The translations under genes were made by a program, and so were the position numbers. From Thioglobus_C sp964448305 (GTDB taxonomy: Bacteria; Pseudomonadota; Gammaproteobacteria; PS1; Pseudothioglobaceae), in assembly GCA_964448305.1 (NCBI GenBank), contig CAYUWB010000004.1, forward strand, positions 1-64,000: a stretch of 64,000 bases of DNA. The letters run 5' to 3'. The notes under the pieces are model-generated. The model was not told the DNA's origin. It saw nothing but the letters and a program-made list of their open reading frames with translations, and searched no databases. This document shows, piece by piece, positions 52,541 to 60,600 of the stretch (position 1 is its first letter; the number at the start of each line of letters is the position of its first letter).

Positions 52541-53602
52541 CGCAATAATTGACAATTTCTCGTTCTGAATCGCCTCGGCAATATTGCTTTTATCAAGACT
52601 AGCGATATCAATATGATCAAGTTGATTATGCAGTTGTTTTATCGGCTCAACCTCAATACCTAATAAAGTAAATATTGTAAGCAGTTGCTCAAAACGCTGT
52701 TTGCGTCTTAATGCGTCGGTTCGGTTAAAGAATGTCAAGATATCTTCTGCACTTTGTTGTTCTAACTGGCTGGCGACTGTTTGCCACTGACTCGTGAGTA
52801 CGGCAAGTTGTGTATATTCTTTAGGGCATTTAATGTGCTGGCATAACTGCTCGATGGCGTGGGCAGTTTCATTATGCAACCAAACAGCGAACTTAATCAC
52901 CGGATTATTGTTGTTCAGACGGTCTAAAAATTCAAACTCATTATCATGTGTTGTATGATTATTATTACCAAGCATTGGGAAAACCCTAGTATCAGCGCCA
53001 CAAGCTGATAACACCTTAAAAAATGCCGATGGTGTTTCATAAGACAGTGCTTTTTCTAGCTCTTTAAAAACACGCTCAGGCGTAAGCGCATCGACCTCAC
53101 CCGAAGCAACCATGTCTTTCATTAATCGATGTGTTGAGTGCGCTACTTTAAAGCCAAACACTTTAAAACGAGCAGCAAATCGTGCCAAACGTAGTACGCG
53201 CACCGGGTCTTCACTAAAGGCGTCAGACACATGTTTTAGTAAGCCGTTGTTTAAATCATCTTGGCCGTTAAATGGGTCAAACAATTCACCATCTTTCTCA
53301 GCAATGGCATTAATGGTTAAATCACGACGCGATAAATCTTGTTCCAGTGTAACTGCTTTAGAAGTGTCAAATTCAAAACCTTTGTAGCCTTTGCCAACTT
53401 TGCGCTCGAGTCTGGCCAGTGCGTATTCTTCTTGCGTGCCGGGGTGTAAAAATACCGGAAATTCCTTACCCACTTGACGATATCCAAGATCCAGCATTTC
53501 ATCAGGCGACGAGCCAACCACAACCCAGTCTTTCTCGGTGTTGCTGTCACTAATGCCTAATAAGCGATCACGTACCGCACCGCCAACCAAATAAACTTTC
53601 AT
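52517..53602 (-). CDS. cca: tRNA nucleotidyltransferase (CCA-adding)
   Basis: Adds or repairs the 3' CCA of tRNAs. Start ATG 53602 gives MKVYLVGGAVRDRLLG, the standard N-terminus; an earlier ATG would run through the msrB promoter region. Motifs: KDWVVVGSSP, RRDLTINAIAE, DPVRVLRLARFAARF. At 361 residues it is shorter than E. coli Cca (412). The C-terminal HD-domain region reads WLHNE instead of an HD pair, so phosphohydrolase activity may be lost. Confidence 0.93.
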   Translation of the reverse strand: MKVYLVGGAVRDRLLGISDSNTEKDWVVVGSSPDEMLDLGYRQVGKEFPVFLHPGTQEEYALARLERKVGKGYKGFEFDTSKAVTLEQDLSRRDLTINAIAEKDGELFDPFNGQDDLNNGLLKHVSDAFSEDPVRVLRLARFAARFKVFGFKVAHSTHRLMKDMVASGEVDALTPERVFKELEKALSYETPSAFFKVLSACGADTRVFPMLGNNNHTTHDNEFEFLDRLNNNNPVIKFAVWLHNETAHAIEQLCQHIKCPKEYTQLAVLTSQWQTVASQLEQQSAEDILTFFNRTDALRRKQRFEQLLTIFTLLGIEVEPIKQLHNQLDHIDIASLDKSNIAEAIQNEKLSIIALFLNSTK

Positions 53603-53640
53603 TATCTCAAATGATGTGTAAATACAAATATAATACCCTA

Positions 53641-54006
53641 ATGGATTTAGATAGTTTAACGCCCGAGCAGTTTCGAGTGACACAAGAGTGTGGCACAGAG
53701 GCGCCGTTTACTGGCGAGTATGTTAATCATCATGAAGATGGCAACTACACTTGTGTTTGTTGTGGTCAAGTGCTGTTTTCATCTGACACCAAGTTTGACT
53801 CTGGCACGGGATGGCCCAGTTTTTATGATATTGCCAATGCTGATAGTGTGTCTTCGATTGAAGACAATACCCATGGTATGACGCGTGTAGAGGTTCGTTG
53901 TCAAAACTGCGACGCCCATCTTGGCCATGTTTTCCCGGATGGCCCCGCACCAACCGGGCAACGCTATTGTATTAACTCCGCTTCACTAAACTTCCAGGCC
54001 AAATAA
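53641..54006 (+). CDS. msrB: Peptide-methionine (R)-S-oxide reductase
   Basis: Reduces methionine-R-sulfoxide in proteins. The catalytic Cys lies in RYCINSASL, zinc cysteines in CVCCGQ and CQNCDAH, and SGTGWPSFYD is the family signature. I prefer ATG 53641 (121 residues); ATG 53611 would add 10 residues but start eight bases from the divergent cca start. A TATAAT at 53629-53634 sits only six bases before ATG 53641, so the mRNA may be leaderless. Confidence 0.94.
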   Translation: MDLDSLTPEQFRVTQECGTEAPFTGEYVNHHEDGNYTCVCCGQVLFSSDTKFDSGTGWPSFYDIANADSVSSIEDNTHGMTRVEVRCQNCDAHLGHVFPDGPAPTGQRYCINSASLNFQAK

Positions 54007-55304
54007 TGCATATTCATATTCTCGGCATTGCTGGTACGTTCATGGGCTCACTGGCACTAATCGCCAAACAACTTGGCCACACCGTCACCGGACAAGACCA
54101 AGGTGTGTATCCGCCAATGAGCACGCAATTAGACGAGCAAAATATTAACTACACGCATGGCTATAACGTGGCGGATATGCCGCCAGCTGATGTCTTTATT
54201 ATTGGTAATGCCTTATCGCGTGGCAACGACTGTGTTGAAGAAATCCTTAGCAAACAATACACCTACACCTCGGGTGCACAATGGCTAAGTGAAAACGTTT
54301 TGCGTAATAAATGGGTGTTAGCAGTATCAGGCACACACGGCAAGACGACCACAGCGAGTATGCTTGCTCACATCTTAGAAGTTGCAGGCTACAATCCTAG
54401 CTTTTTGATCGGTGGCGTGGTAGAAGATTTTGGCGTCTCATCACGCCTAACTGATTCAAACTTCTTTGTCATTGAGGCTGATGAATACGACACCGCTTTC
54501 TTTGATAAACGCTCAAAATTTGTGCACTATCATCCAAAGACATTAGTCATCAATAACCTTGAATTTGATCATGCTGATATCTTTGATTCACTCCAAGATA
54601 TCCAAAAACAATTTCACCACTTAATTCGTACCGTGCCAAACGACGGGCTAATTATCCACCCAGACAACACGCAAGCAATTGACGAAGTGTTGGCTATGGG
54701 CACTTATTCAATGACCCAAGCCCGGCTTGGGTCTAAACTTAAAATTAACGATAAAGGCAGTAGTTTTGATGTTGAAGGCTCTATAGTTAATTGGCATTTA
54801 TTGGGTGAGCACAATATGCAAAATGGCCTTGGCGCTATTTATGCTGCACATCATGTTGGGGTTGCTTTTGATGTCGCTTGCGAAGCACTAAGTACGTTTA
54901 AAGGTATTAAGCGCCGTTTAGAAATCAAACACCAAACTGACAACATTACGCTTTATGATGACTTTGCTCATCACCCAACCGCGATTAAAACCACACTATC
55001 AGGCTTACGCGCCAAAGTTGCAGACGAGCCTATTATTGCTATTGTAGAGCTCGGATCCAACACCATGAAATCTGGCTTTCATCAGCAAAGTTTGGTTGAT
55101 GCACTGACTGATGCCGACCAAGTGCTGATATTAAAACCTCAAAATACCGACTGGGATATTAACGCCTTATTTGATGCTGATTGTTTGTTTGACTCTGTTG
55201 AGGCTATCGTTACTCAGCTAACCAAAATCAATCAAGGTCATTTTGTGGTAATGTCAAATGGCAGCTTTGATGATATCTTTAATAAACTAATCGTCAAATT
55301 ATGA
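54006..55304 (+). CDS. mpl: UDP-N-acetylmuramate:L-alanyl-gamma-D-glutamyl-meso-diaminopimelate ligase
   Basis: Murein recycling ligase that reattaches tripeptide to UDP-MurNAc. The 432-residue protein starts MHIHILGIAGTFMGSLALIAKQLGH, has the ATP loop SGTHGKTTTASML and the Mur-ligase motif EADEYDTAFFDKRSKF with DDFAHHPTAIK. Slightly shorter than E. coli Mpl. It overlaps msrB by one base and ubiX by four. Confidence 0.94.
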   Translation: MHIHILGIAGTFMGSLALIAKQLGHTVTGQDQGVYPPMSTQLDEQNINYTHGYNVADMPPADVFIIGNALSRGNDCVEEILSKQYTYTSGAQWLSENVLRNKWVLAVSGTHGKTTTASMLAHILEVAGYNPSFLIGGVVEDFGVSSRLTDSNFFVIEADEYDTAFFDKRSKFVHYHPKTLVINNLEFDHADIFDSLQDIQKQFHHLIRTVPNDGLIIHPDNTQAIDEVLAMGTYSMTQARLGSKLKINDKGSSFDVEGSIVNWHLLGEHNMQNGLGAIYAAHHVGVAFDVACEALSTFKGIKRRLEIKHQTDNITLYDDFAHHPTAIKTTLSGLRAKVADEPIIAIVELGSNTMKSGFHQQSLVDALTDADQVLILKPQNTDWDINALFDADCLFDSVEAIVTQLTKINQGHFVVMSNGSFDDIFNKLIVKL

Positions 55305-55900
55305 AACCCATTGCAATCGCCCTAACTGGTGCATCTGGTATGCCGTATGCCATTACTCTACTCCAAGAACTGGTTAAATCTCAAGAGAAAATCTACGTGA
55401 TGATATCGGCTGCGGCCAATACCGTCATCGCCATGGAAACCAATCTTAACTTGGGTAGTGATACCAAAGCCATTGAAAAAAATCTAACTCAATACTTGAA
55501 TGCTAAAGAGGGACAGATTGAAGTATTTTCTAAAAACCAATGGACGGCGCCAGTGGCTTCAGGCTCTAATCCACCACGAGCGATGGTGGTGTGTCCTTGC
55601 ACCATGAGCACACTTTCAGCCATTGCTCATGGCTCGGCTGACAACCTGATGCATCGCGCCGCCGATGTGGTAATTAAAGAACAAAAAAAATTAATTTTAG
55701 TGCCTAGAGAAACCCCTTATTCGGCTATTCATTTAGAAAATATGCTCAAGCTTTCTCGACTAGGTGTGGCGATTATTGACGCCAATCCAGCGTTTTATCA
55801 AAACCCACAAAGTATTCAAGATTTAGTTAATTTTGTGGTGGCTCGCATATTGGACCATCTAGAGGTTGAGCACGATCTTCTGCCCCCTTGGCAAGAATGA
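55301..55900 (+). CDS. ubiX: Flavin prenyltransferase UbiX
   Basis: Makes prenylated FMN, the cofactor of UbiD in ubiquinone synthesis. The 199-residue protein has ALTGASGMPYAITLLQEL at the N-terminus, VCPCTMSTLSAIAHGSADNL and LVPRETPYSAIHLENMLKLS. Starts by ATGA overlap with mpl. Confidence 0.96.
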   Translation: MKPIAIALTGASGMPYAITLLQELVKSQEKIYVMISAAANTVIAMETNLNLGSDTKAIEKNLTQYLNAKEGQIEVFSKNQWTAPVASGSNPPRAMVVCPCTMSTLSAIAHGSADNLMHRAADVVIKEQKKLILVPRETPYSAIHLENMLKLSRLGVAIIDANPAFYQNPQSIQDLVNFVVARILDHLEVEHDLLPPWQE

Positions 55901-55901
55901 T

Positions 55902-55930
55902 TAGTATTATAGGCCTTGCCTATAATACTA
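55902..55930. repeat. Perfect inverted repeat between convergent ubiX and tauE/safE-type gene
   Basis: TAGTATTATAGG (55902-55913) pairs with CCTATAATACTA (55919-55930) around CCTTG. It lies exactly between the two convergent stops. No T-run follows on either strand, so it is not a standard intrinsic terminator, though it may still stop or stabilise transcripts. Confidence 0.7.
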
Positions 55931-56710
55931 AAAATTGATAACGGTTAAACCTAAAAAAGCCAAAAATATCGCAAAGAATTTTTTGAGTTTTTTGCCATCT
56001 GCGCGATGTGCGACTTTAGCACCAAGTGGTGCAAACAAAACACTCATCACCACAATACTGATGAGCGCTTCGGTATGAATAAAACCCAAACCACTGGCGG
56101 TATTTTCTATATTCCAACCTGCCACAATAAAACCCAATGCGCCGGCAATGGCAATTGGCATACCCACCGCTGCTGAGGTGGCAATGGCGTTTTTAATATC
56201 AACATTGTTATAGGTTAAAAATGGCGTGGTCATGGTGCCACCACCAATGCCAACGATGGCAGACACCAAGCCAATAATGTAGCCAGTAACACGCCACACC
56301 CACCTGCCCAAGTGATCAACATGTGCAGAACTACTAAGTCCAAAATACATAATCGCAGCAACGCCAAATTCAAATAAGGCGAAGAAAATTCGCATAAAGT
56401 CAAAGCTCATCACTTTGGTGAGCAGCGCCCCACTAAAAGCACCCAGTAAGATCGTGGGCGTGAGTTTTTTAAAATTGTGCCAATGGATGGCGCCATGTTG
56501 ATGATGGGCACGAACACTGGAGATTGAAGTAAATACAATCGCTGCCAAGGCGGTACCGACGGCTGTGTGCATGAGTACGGTTTGATCAACACCACCAGCG
56601 AGTAAATACAACAAAGCTGGCACTATGATCAGCCCACCACCAACACCTAATAGCCCGGCAATAAATCCTGAGAATGCACCCAGCAGTAATAAAAGTGCTA
56701 TTTCAACCAA
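55928..56710 (-). CDS. Sulfite exporter TauE/SafE family protein
   Basis: The 260-residue protein has about seven to eight membrane segments with the family glycine motifs GLLGVGGGLIIVPALLYLL (N-terminal half) and AIVGIGGGTMTTPFL (second half). The family exports sulfite, sulfonates or related oxyanions. Start is TTG 56710, within a 13-base overlap with the preceding gene; no ATG is available. In a sulfur oxidiser it could export sulfite or thiosulfate; substrate unproven. Confidence 0.88.
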   Translation of the reverse strand: MVEIALLLLLGAFSGFIAGLLGVGGGLIIVPALLYLLAGGVDQTVLMHTAVGTALAAIVFTSISSVRAHHQHGAIHWHNFKKLTPTILLGAFSGALLTKVMSFDFMRIFFALFEFGVAAIMYFGLSSSAHVDHLGRWVWRVTGYIIGLVSAIVGIGGGTMTTPFLTYNNVDIKNAIATSAAVGMPIAIAGALGFIVAGWNIENTASGLGFIHTEALISIVVMSVLFAPLGAKVAHRADGKKLKKFFAIFLAFLGLTVINF

Positions 56711-57423
56711 TTGCCAACTGTTTGAGTTAACAACTCATTTTGATCATTAAAAAAATGATCACCTTGAATTTGTTTTTGTACATATCCAGTATTATGACTA
56801 GAAGCGGCTTGTCTTTGTTTAACCGTTTTCAAAACTGACTCTAGGTCTTCGGTGCCATAAAGATCTAAAGTTGGGATGTTTATATCAGACAGTCCAGATG
56901 AATCACCCATACCAATGGCGATGAATTTTTTAAATGGATGATCAGGATTTCCTGCTAAGTAATGCCTAGCCATCCTTGTACCATGACTATGCGCCACCAA
57001 TAAATCGGGTGACTTTCCCAAACCTTGAACATGCTTAATACTGGCCTTAATGCGCTTATCTGCATCGCTCCATAAAGGCTTGTATTCGTTACCCGGAATA
57101 CCGTTAGCCAGTACTGGCAATTGTATAGACAGCGTATGATAACCCTGTTCAGTTAACGCTACGCGCAACGGCTGAATCACACCACTCCAATCAGGGTGCA
57201 CACCCAAGCCATGCATGACAATAGCAACCTTATTGGATTCTGATTCAGACTCGGTAAAAATCGTTAAAAACTCTCGACCTTCATTCTCTATCCAAACCAC
57301 ATCACCATCCATTAGACCATCTTCAACAAAACTTGCCCAACGCGATTCCTTGGCGTAATCTGGCAGTGTTTGTGCAAAAGCAATATTACTAATTAACGCA
57401 AATAATAAAAACAGTTTATTCAT
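56698..57423 (-). CDS. DUF3530-type secreted alpha/beta hydrolase
   Basis: The 241-residue protein has a signal peptide ending AFA (residue 17) and an alpha/beta-hydrolase layout: VAIVMHGLGVHPDW, a nucleophile elbow AHSHGTRMA (variant of GxSxG), an Asp in DLYGTEDL, and a final His in QGDHFF. It matches the DUF3530 group. Substrate unknown. It is upstream of the TauE/SafE gene and downstream of an MBL protein gene, likely one transcript. Confidence 0.78.
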   Translation of the reverse strand: MNKLFLLFALISNIAFAQTLPDYAKESRWASFVEDGLMDGDVVWIENEGREFLTIFTESESESNKVAIVMHGLGVHPDWSGVIQPLRVALTEQGYHTLSIQLPVLANGIPGNEYKPLWSDADKRIKASIKHVQGLGKSPDLLVAHSHGTRMARHYLAGNPDHPFKKFIAIGMGDSSGLSDINIPTLDLYGTEDLESVLKTVKQRQAASSHNTGYVQKQIQGDHFFNDQNELLTQTVGNWLK

Positions 57424-57441
57424 TTTTTCTCTCCTCTTTTG

Positions 57442-58353
57442 TTAATAATCAAATTCCATTTTCTCAAATACCCATTGAGCATTCCTGCCGGCAATATTTT
57501 GATGCCCTGTTAAAAAGTGAAAATCGCTCTGGTCGATTTTACTCGCTTCTAACATATCACCATCATTGTCTAAAATTTTGACAACGTTAGTAATTAGAAA
57601 TTGCAAATATTGCTGGGTATTTTTAGTGGCTGTGGCTAAATCAGAAGCTCGGCCATGGCCTGGGACAACATGCTCTGGCTTAAATTCGGCCATTTTATCG
57701 AACACATTTACCCAACTTTGGGCATCTCTAGCAGGGCCAATGCCCAGCATTCTGTCATTAAACACCACATCACCTGCAAACATAGTCTTGGTGCTTGGCA
57801 TCCAAATTACAATATCACCCACGGTATGCGCCGCGCCAAAATGATACAACTCTAAATTTACGTCGCCCAATGTAAGCTTCATTTTTTCATCAAATGCCTC
57901 TGTTGCAAACAAAGGCTCAGTACCGTCAAGGCTGTCTTTAATCAACCCGCCCAACCGAGTTAAATGATAATCAGCTCTGGCTTTTTGATCCGCCTTGGTT
58001 TTGCTAGAGGCAATAATCCTAGCGCCTAATTTTTGAAAATAATCATTGCCCAGCCAGCGATGATCTTGACCACCGGTATTAATAATAATTTTGATTGGTT
58101 TATCGGTAATTGTTTGAATCACTTCATGAAGCTCTTTAGCGCCGAGATAACTTGCGCCAGAATCAATTAGAATCACGCCTTCATCAGTAACAATCACACC
58201 GTGGGTTGAGTTGTTGCCAAAATTAGTTGGTGATCGCTGGGTGGTTTCACCCTCTAAAGCATAGACATTTTCAGTAACTTTTTGCACATTAAGTGCAGCT
58301 TGTGCTGATATCGCACTAGTAATCAACATTAAAAATGCAGCTATTTGTCTCAT
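57442..58353 (-). CDS. Secreted MBL fold protein with altered metal-binding loop
   Basis: The 303-residue protein has a signal peptide ending AQA (residue 19) and an MBL fold. The first metal loop reads NTGGQDHRWLGN (residues 92-103) where active members have NTHxHxDHxGGN, so the two first histidines are Gly94 and Gln96. Other ligands remain: His176 (AAHTVGD), Asp195 (AGDVVF) and His233 (PGHG). A mononuclear site or a different role is possible. Gene context links it to DUF3530 and TauE/SafE genes. Confidence 0.82.
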   Translation of the reverse strand: MRQIAAFLMLITSAISAQAALNVQKVTENVYALEGETTQRSPTNFGNNSTHGVIVTDEGVILIDSGASYLGAKELHEVIQTITDKPIKIIINTGGQDHRWLGNDYFQKLGARIIASSKTKADQKARADYHLTRLGGLIKDSLDGTEPLFATEAFDEKMKLTLGDVNLELYHFGAAHTVGDIVIWMPSTKTMFAGDVVFNDRMLGIGPARDAQSWVNVFDKMAEFKPEHVVPGHGRASDLATATKNTQQYLQFLITNVVKILDNDGDMLEASKIDQSDFHFLTGHQNIAGRNAQWVFEKMEFDY

Positions 58354-58753
58354 ACTTTGCTATCCCAACCTATAAAAAGATTATCTTACCACGCATGCAC
58401 AAACCGATCACCAAAAAAATGGCAAATTTTAAGAATGGTCGTTTTTAACTAAAAAACACCGATAATTACTATTTTTAGACAAAATTACACTAAAAACTAC
58501 CTAAAATTGATAAAAAGTAGCATTTTACGGATAAAAATAGTAAAAATATAGGGATAAATAGCCAAAAAATACCAATTTTTGGTAAATTTAATGATTTTTT
58601 AAAGGATAATTAGCAAAATTTGCTAAATTTTTAGGATTTAGTATGCGCCTATCGCAAAACTCTTGAGGAAAAAAAGGTTGACAAGTATTAAACAATGCTT
58701 TTCCTGGCTTATGGTATTATTTCTGCAAATATTTATCAAGCTAAGCATATACT
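58354..58753. other. 400-base AT-rich non-coding region
   Basis: No gene, RNA or mobile element is recognisable. The stretch is rich in A/T runs and has small dyads, such as ACCAA-TTTT-TTGGT-like sequence near 58571 and TTAGCAAA-A-TTTGCTAA at 58610-58626. An extended -10-like TGGTATTAT occurs at 58712-58720. It separates the MBL gene from the mlaC-like pseudogene and may be decaying sequence. Confidence 0.5.
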
Positions 58754-59430
58754 AGGATCAAAAAAGTTACCGCTATATTAATACTGCTGCTTGCCAGCTT
58801 TTTTTCTTCTGTCGCTTCTGCTGAACCACCACCCGAGGTGGCTGCAGTACATATCATGACTGAATCTCTATTGGCACTAAAAGAGTCGAAAGCTCAAGGA
58901 AAAAGCTCTGTTGAGGATGTTGAAAACTTGATTGTTACTCATTTGTTTCCAAACATGGCCATCAATGAAAGTGCTAAATTAGCCTTAAAAAAAACATTGG
59001 TCTGGTCTAACGCCAAAACAACAACTAATTCTTAGAACCTATATTGCCGTTTCTTTGGTTGATAACTATTCTGCAATTCTAGCGGCTTATGACGACCTGG
59101 ATAATATAAAGATTACTGCCGATTCTAAGGTTAAGCGCAAAGGCAATAAAGCAATTGTCAAACTGTTGATTGATATTAATGGCAACAACAAGCCGGTAGA
59201 AGTTTCCCTTAAAATGGTTCTGACAGATGATTGGTCTATCTATGACGTGGTTTTTTCAGGCGTTAGCTTGGTTAAAAATTACAAAGCCACTTTTTAACTC
59301 GCACATTAAACGCAAAGGTATTGAAAGTTTGATTGCTAAAGCGTCAAAGACTTTAAGGAAACATACCGAAGAAAGTTGCCCAGTCTGTATTGCCATGAAG
59401 TTAAAAAAATCCGTCGTAGCGGCTAATTAA
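58754..59430 (+). pseudogene. mlaC: Broken MlaC-like (phospholipid-binding ABC transport auxiliary) gene
   Basis: Three reading frames in succession encode one MlaC-type protein. Frame one gives a signal peptide (IKKVTAILILLLASFF..SVASA) then ESLLALKESKA and LVWSNA. A +1 change in an A-run at 59015-59018 shifts to QQLILRTYIAVSLVDNYSA and VVFSGVSLVKNYKATF. A second +1 in a T-run at 59291-59295 shifts to NSHIKRKGIESLIAKAS. The expected start codon reads AGG (58754-58756) before ATCAAAAAA, with no ATG, GTG or TTG available upstream of the signal peptide. Restored length, about 224 residues, suits MlaC. Homopolymer errors could mimic the frameshifts, but not the lost start. Confidence 0.8.
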
Positions 59431-59457
59431 GTCGCCCAGTTTTTTTCTTGTTAAAGG

Positions 59458-59904
59458 TTAAGACAGTTTAGATCGAATCACGCCTGAAACAACACCCATG
59501 TCGGCTTTTCCTGCTAATTGGCCTTTTAATACGCCCATAAGCTTACCCATGTCCTGCATTGAGCTCGCACCTGTGACGGCAATAGCTTTGTCCACAGCGG
59601 CGGTAATTTCAGCTTCTGAGAGCTGTGTTGGCATATAGTTGTTAAGAATGGCAAGCTCTGCCTCTTCAACCTCGACTAAGTCGGTACGGCCAGCATCTTT
59701 GAATTGTGAAATTGAATCTTTGCGTTGTTTAACCATTTTTTGAATAACGGCCAATACTTGGGTGTCGTCAAGCTCGATGCGCTCATCAACTTCTTTTTGC
59801 TTGATGGCACCTAAAATCATGCGAACGGCTTTTAAACCTGCTTTATCCTTGGCTTTCATGGCCGACTTCATATCGTTAATAATTTGGGCTTTAAGATCAG
59901 ACAT
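59458..59904 (-). CDS. GatB/YqeY domain-containing protein
   Basis: The 148-residue protein starts at ATG 59904 (MSDLKAQIINDMKSAMKAKDK); the longer frame upstream has no ribosome site and would run through the terminator. Family segments: AVRMILGAIKQKEVDER, QRKDSISQFKDAGR and NYMPTQLSEAEI. YqeY resembles the tRNA-binding tail of GatB; function unknown. It follows rpsU, as often seen, but an intrinsic terminator lies between them. Confidence 0.9.
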   Translation of the reverse strand: MSDLKAQIINDMKSAMKAKDKAGLKAVRMILGAIKQKEVDERIELDDTQVLAVIQKMVKQRKDSISQFKDAGRTDLVEVEEAELAILNNYMPTQLSEAEITAAVDKAIAVTGASSMQDMGKLMGVLKGQLAGKADMGVVSGVIRSKLS

Positions 59905-59930
59905 AATATTAAGTAGTTTTATAAAATGAT

Positions 59931-59964
59931 AAAAAAAATGCGGTTTAATTATAAACCGCATTTT
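59931..59964 (-). terminator. Intrinsic terminator between rpsU and yqeY
   Basis: AAAATGCGGTTTA (59935-59947) pairs with TAAACCGCATTTT (59952-59964) around ATTA. On the minus strand the stem is followed by an eight-T run. It should end most transcripts from the ribosomal operon after rpsU, giving yqeY lower, read-through expression or its own promoter. Confidence 0.93.
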
Positions 59965-59974
59965 ATTTGAATTT

Positions 59975-60190
59975 CTAGTACATGCGCTTGCGATGAACTC
60001 GATTTTTTGCCATCTCTTTATGAGTACGCTTAACCGCGGCTGCTTTCATACGCTTGTTAACCCAAGTACGTTTTTCAAAGAATTCTTTTTTACGAACATC
60101 GGTAATAACACCAGCTCTGTCGCACGAACGACGAAAACGTCTAAGGGCAATATCAAATGGTTCGTTCTCTCTTACTTTAATTGAAGGCAT
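59975..60190 (-). CDS. rpsU: 30S ribosomal protein S21
   Basis: The 71-residue basic protein matches S21: MPSIKVRENEPFDIALRRFRR at the N-terminus and KRTHKEMAKNRVHRKRMY at the end. It begins 11 bases after the rplQ stop, so it extends the alpha ribosomal operon instead of sitting with dnaG-rpoD as in E. coli. Confidence 0.97.
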   Translation of the reverse strand: MPSIKVRENEPFDIALRRFRRSCDRAGVITDVRKKEFFEKRTWVNKRMKAAAVKRTHKEMAKNRVHRKRMY

Positions 60191-60201
60191 ATTTTTTTCC
60201 T

Positions 60202-60591
60202 TTATGAATCAGTTGTGTCTGCATCAGCAGAGCTGTCAAAATCAACCAATTGAACAATGGCCATTGGTGCTTTGTCGCCAGTACGGAAACCAGCTTTTAA
60301 AATACGGATGTAACCACCAGGGCGGTCTTTGTAAAATGGGCCTAGTTCAGTGAATAATTTTGAAACTGAAGCGTCGTCACGTAATTTTGAAAATGCATTA
60401 CGACGATTGGCAACAGAATCATTTTTAGCTTTAGTAATTAATGGTTCAACCACACGTCTAAGCTCTTTTGCTTTAGGCAGGGTTGTTTTAATTGTTTCAT
60501 GTAGAAACAATGAGTTTGCCATATTTTGAAACATCGCCTTACGATGAGGCGCATTACGGTTTAGTTGTCTACCTGACTTTCTATGTCTCAT
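60202..60591 (-). CDS. rplQ: 50S ribosomal protein L17
   Basis: The 129-residue protein begins MRHRKSGRQLNRNAPHRKAMF and has LFLHETIKTTLPKAKELRRVVEPLIT, the L17 signature. It follows rpoA after nine bases, the canonical end of the alpha operon. Confidence 0.97.
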   Translation of the reverse strand: MRHRKSGRQLNRNAPHRKAMFQNMANSLFLHETIKTTLPKAKELRRVVEPLITKAKNDSVANRRNAFSKLRDDASVSKLFTELGPFYKDRPGGYIRILKAGFRTGDKAPMAIVQLVDFDSSADADTTDS

Positions 60592-60600
60592 GTTATTTCC

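Noticed and set aside
55902..55930. Intrinsic terminator between ubiX and the TauE/SafE gene
   Set aside because: The stem is perfect but AT-rich and lacks a T-run on either strand, so I list it only as an inverted repeat.
58678..58720. TTGACA (58678-58683) with TATTAT (58715-58720) as a promoter of the mlaC-like gene
   Set aside because: The spacer is 31 bases, far from the 16-18 needed; only the extended -10 might be real.
58838..59035. Separate small genes in the mlaC-like region
   Set aside because: The pieces in three frames are consecutive parts of one MlaC-type protein, and none has its own ribosome site or full domain.
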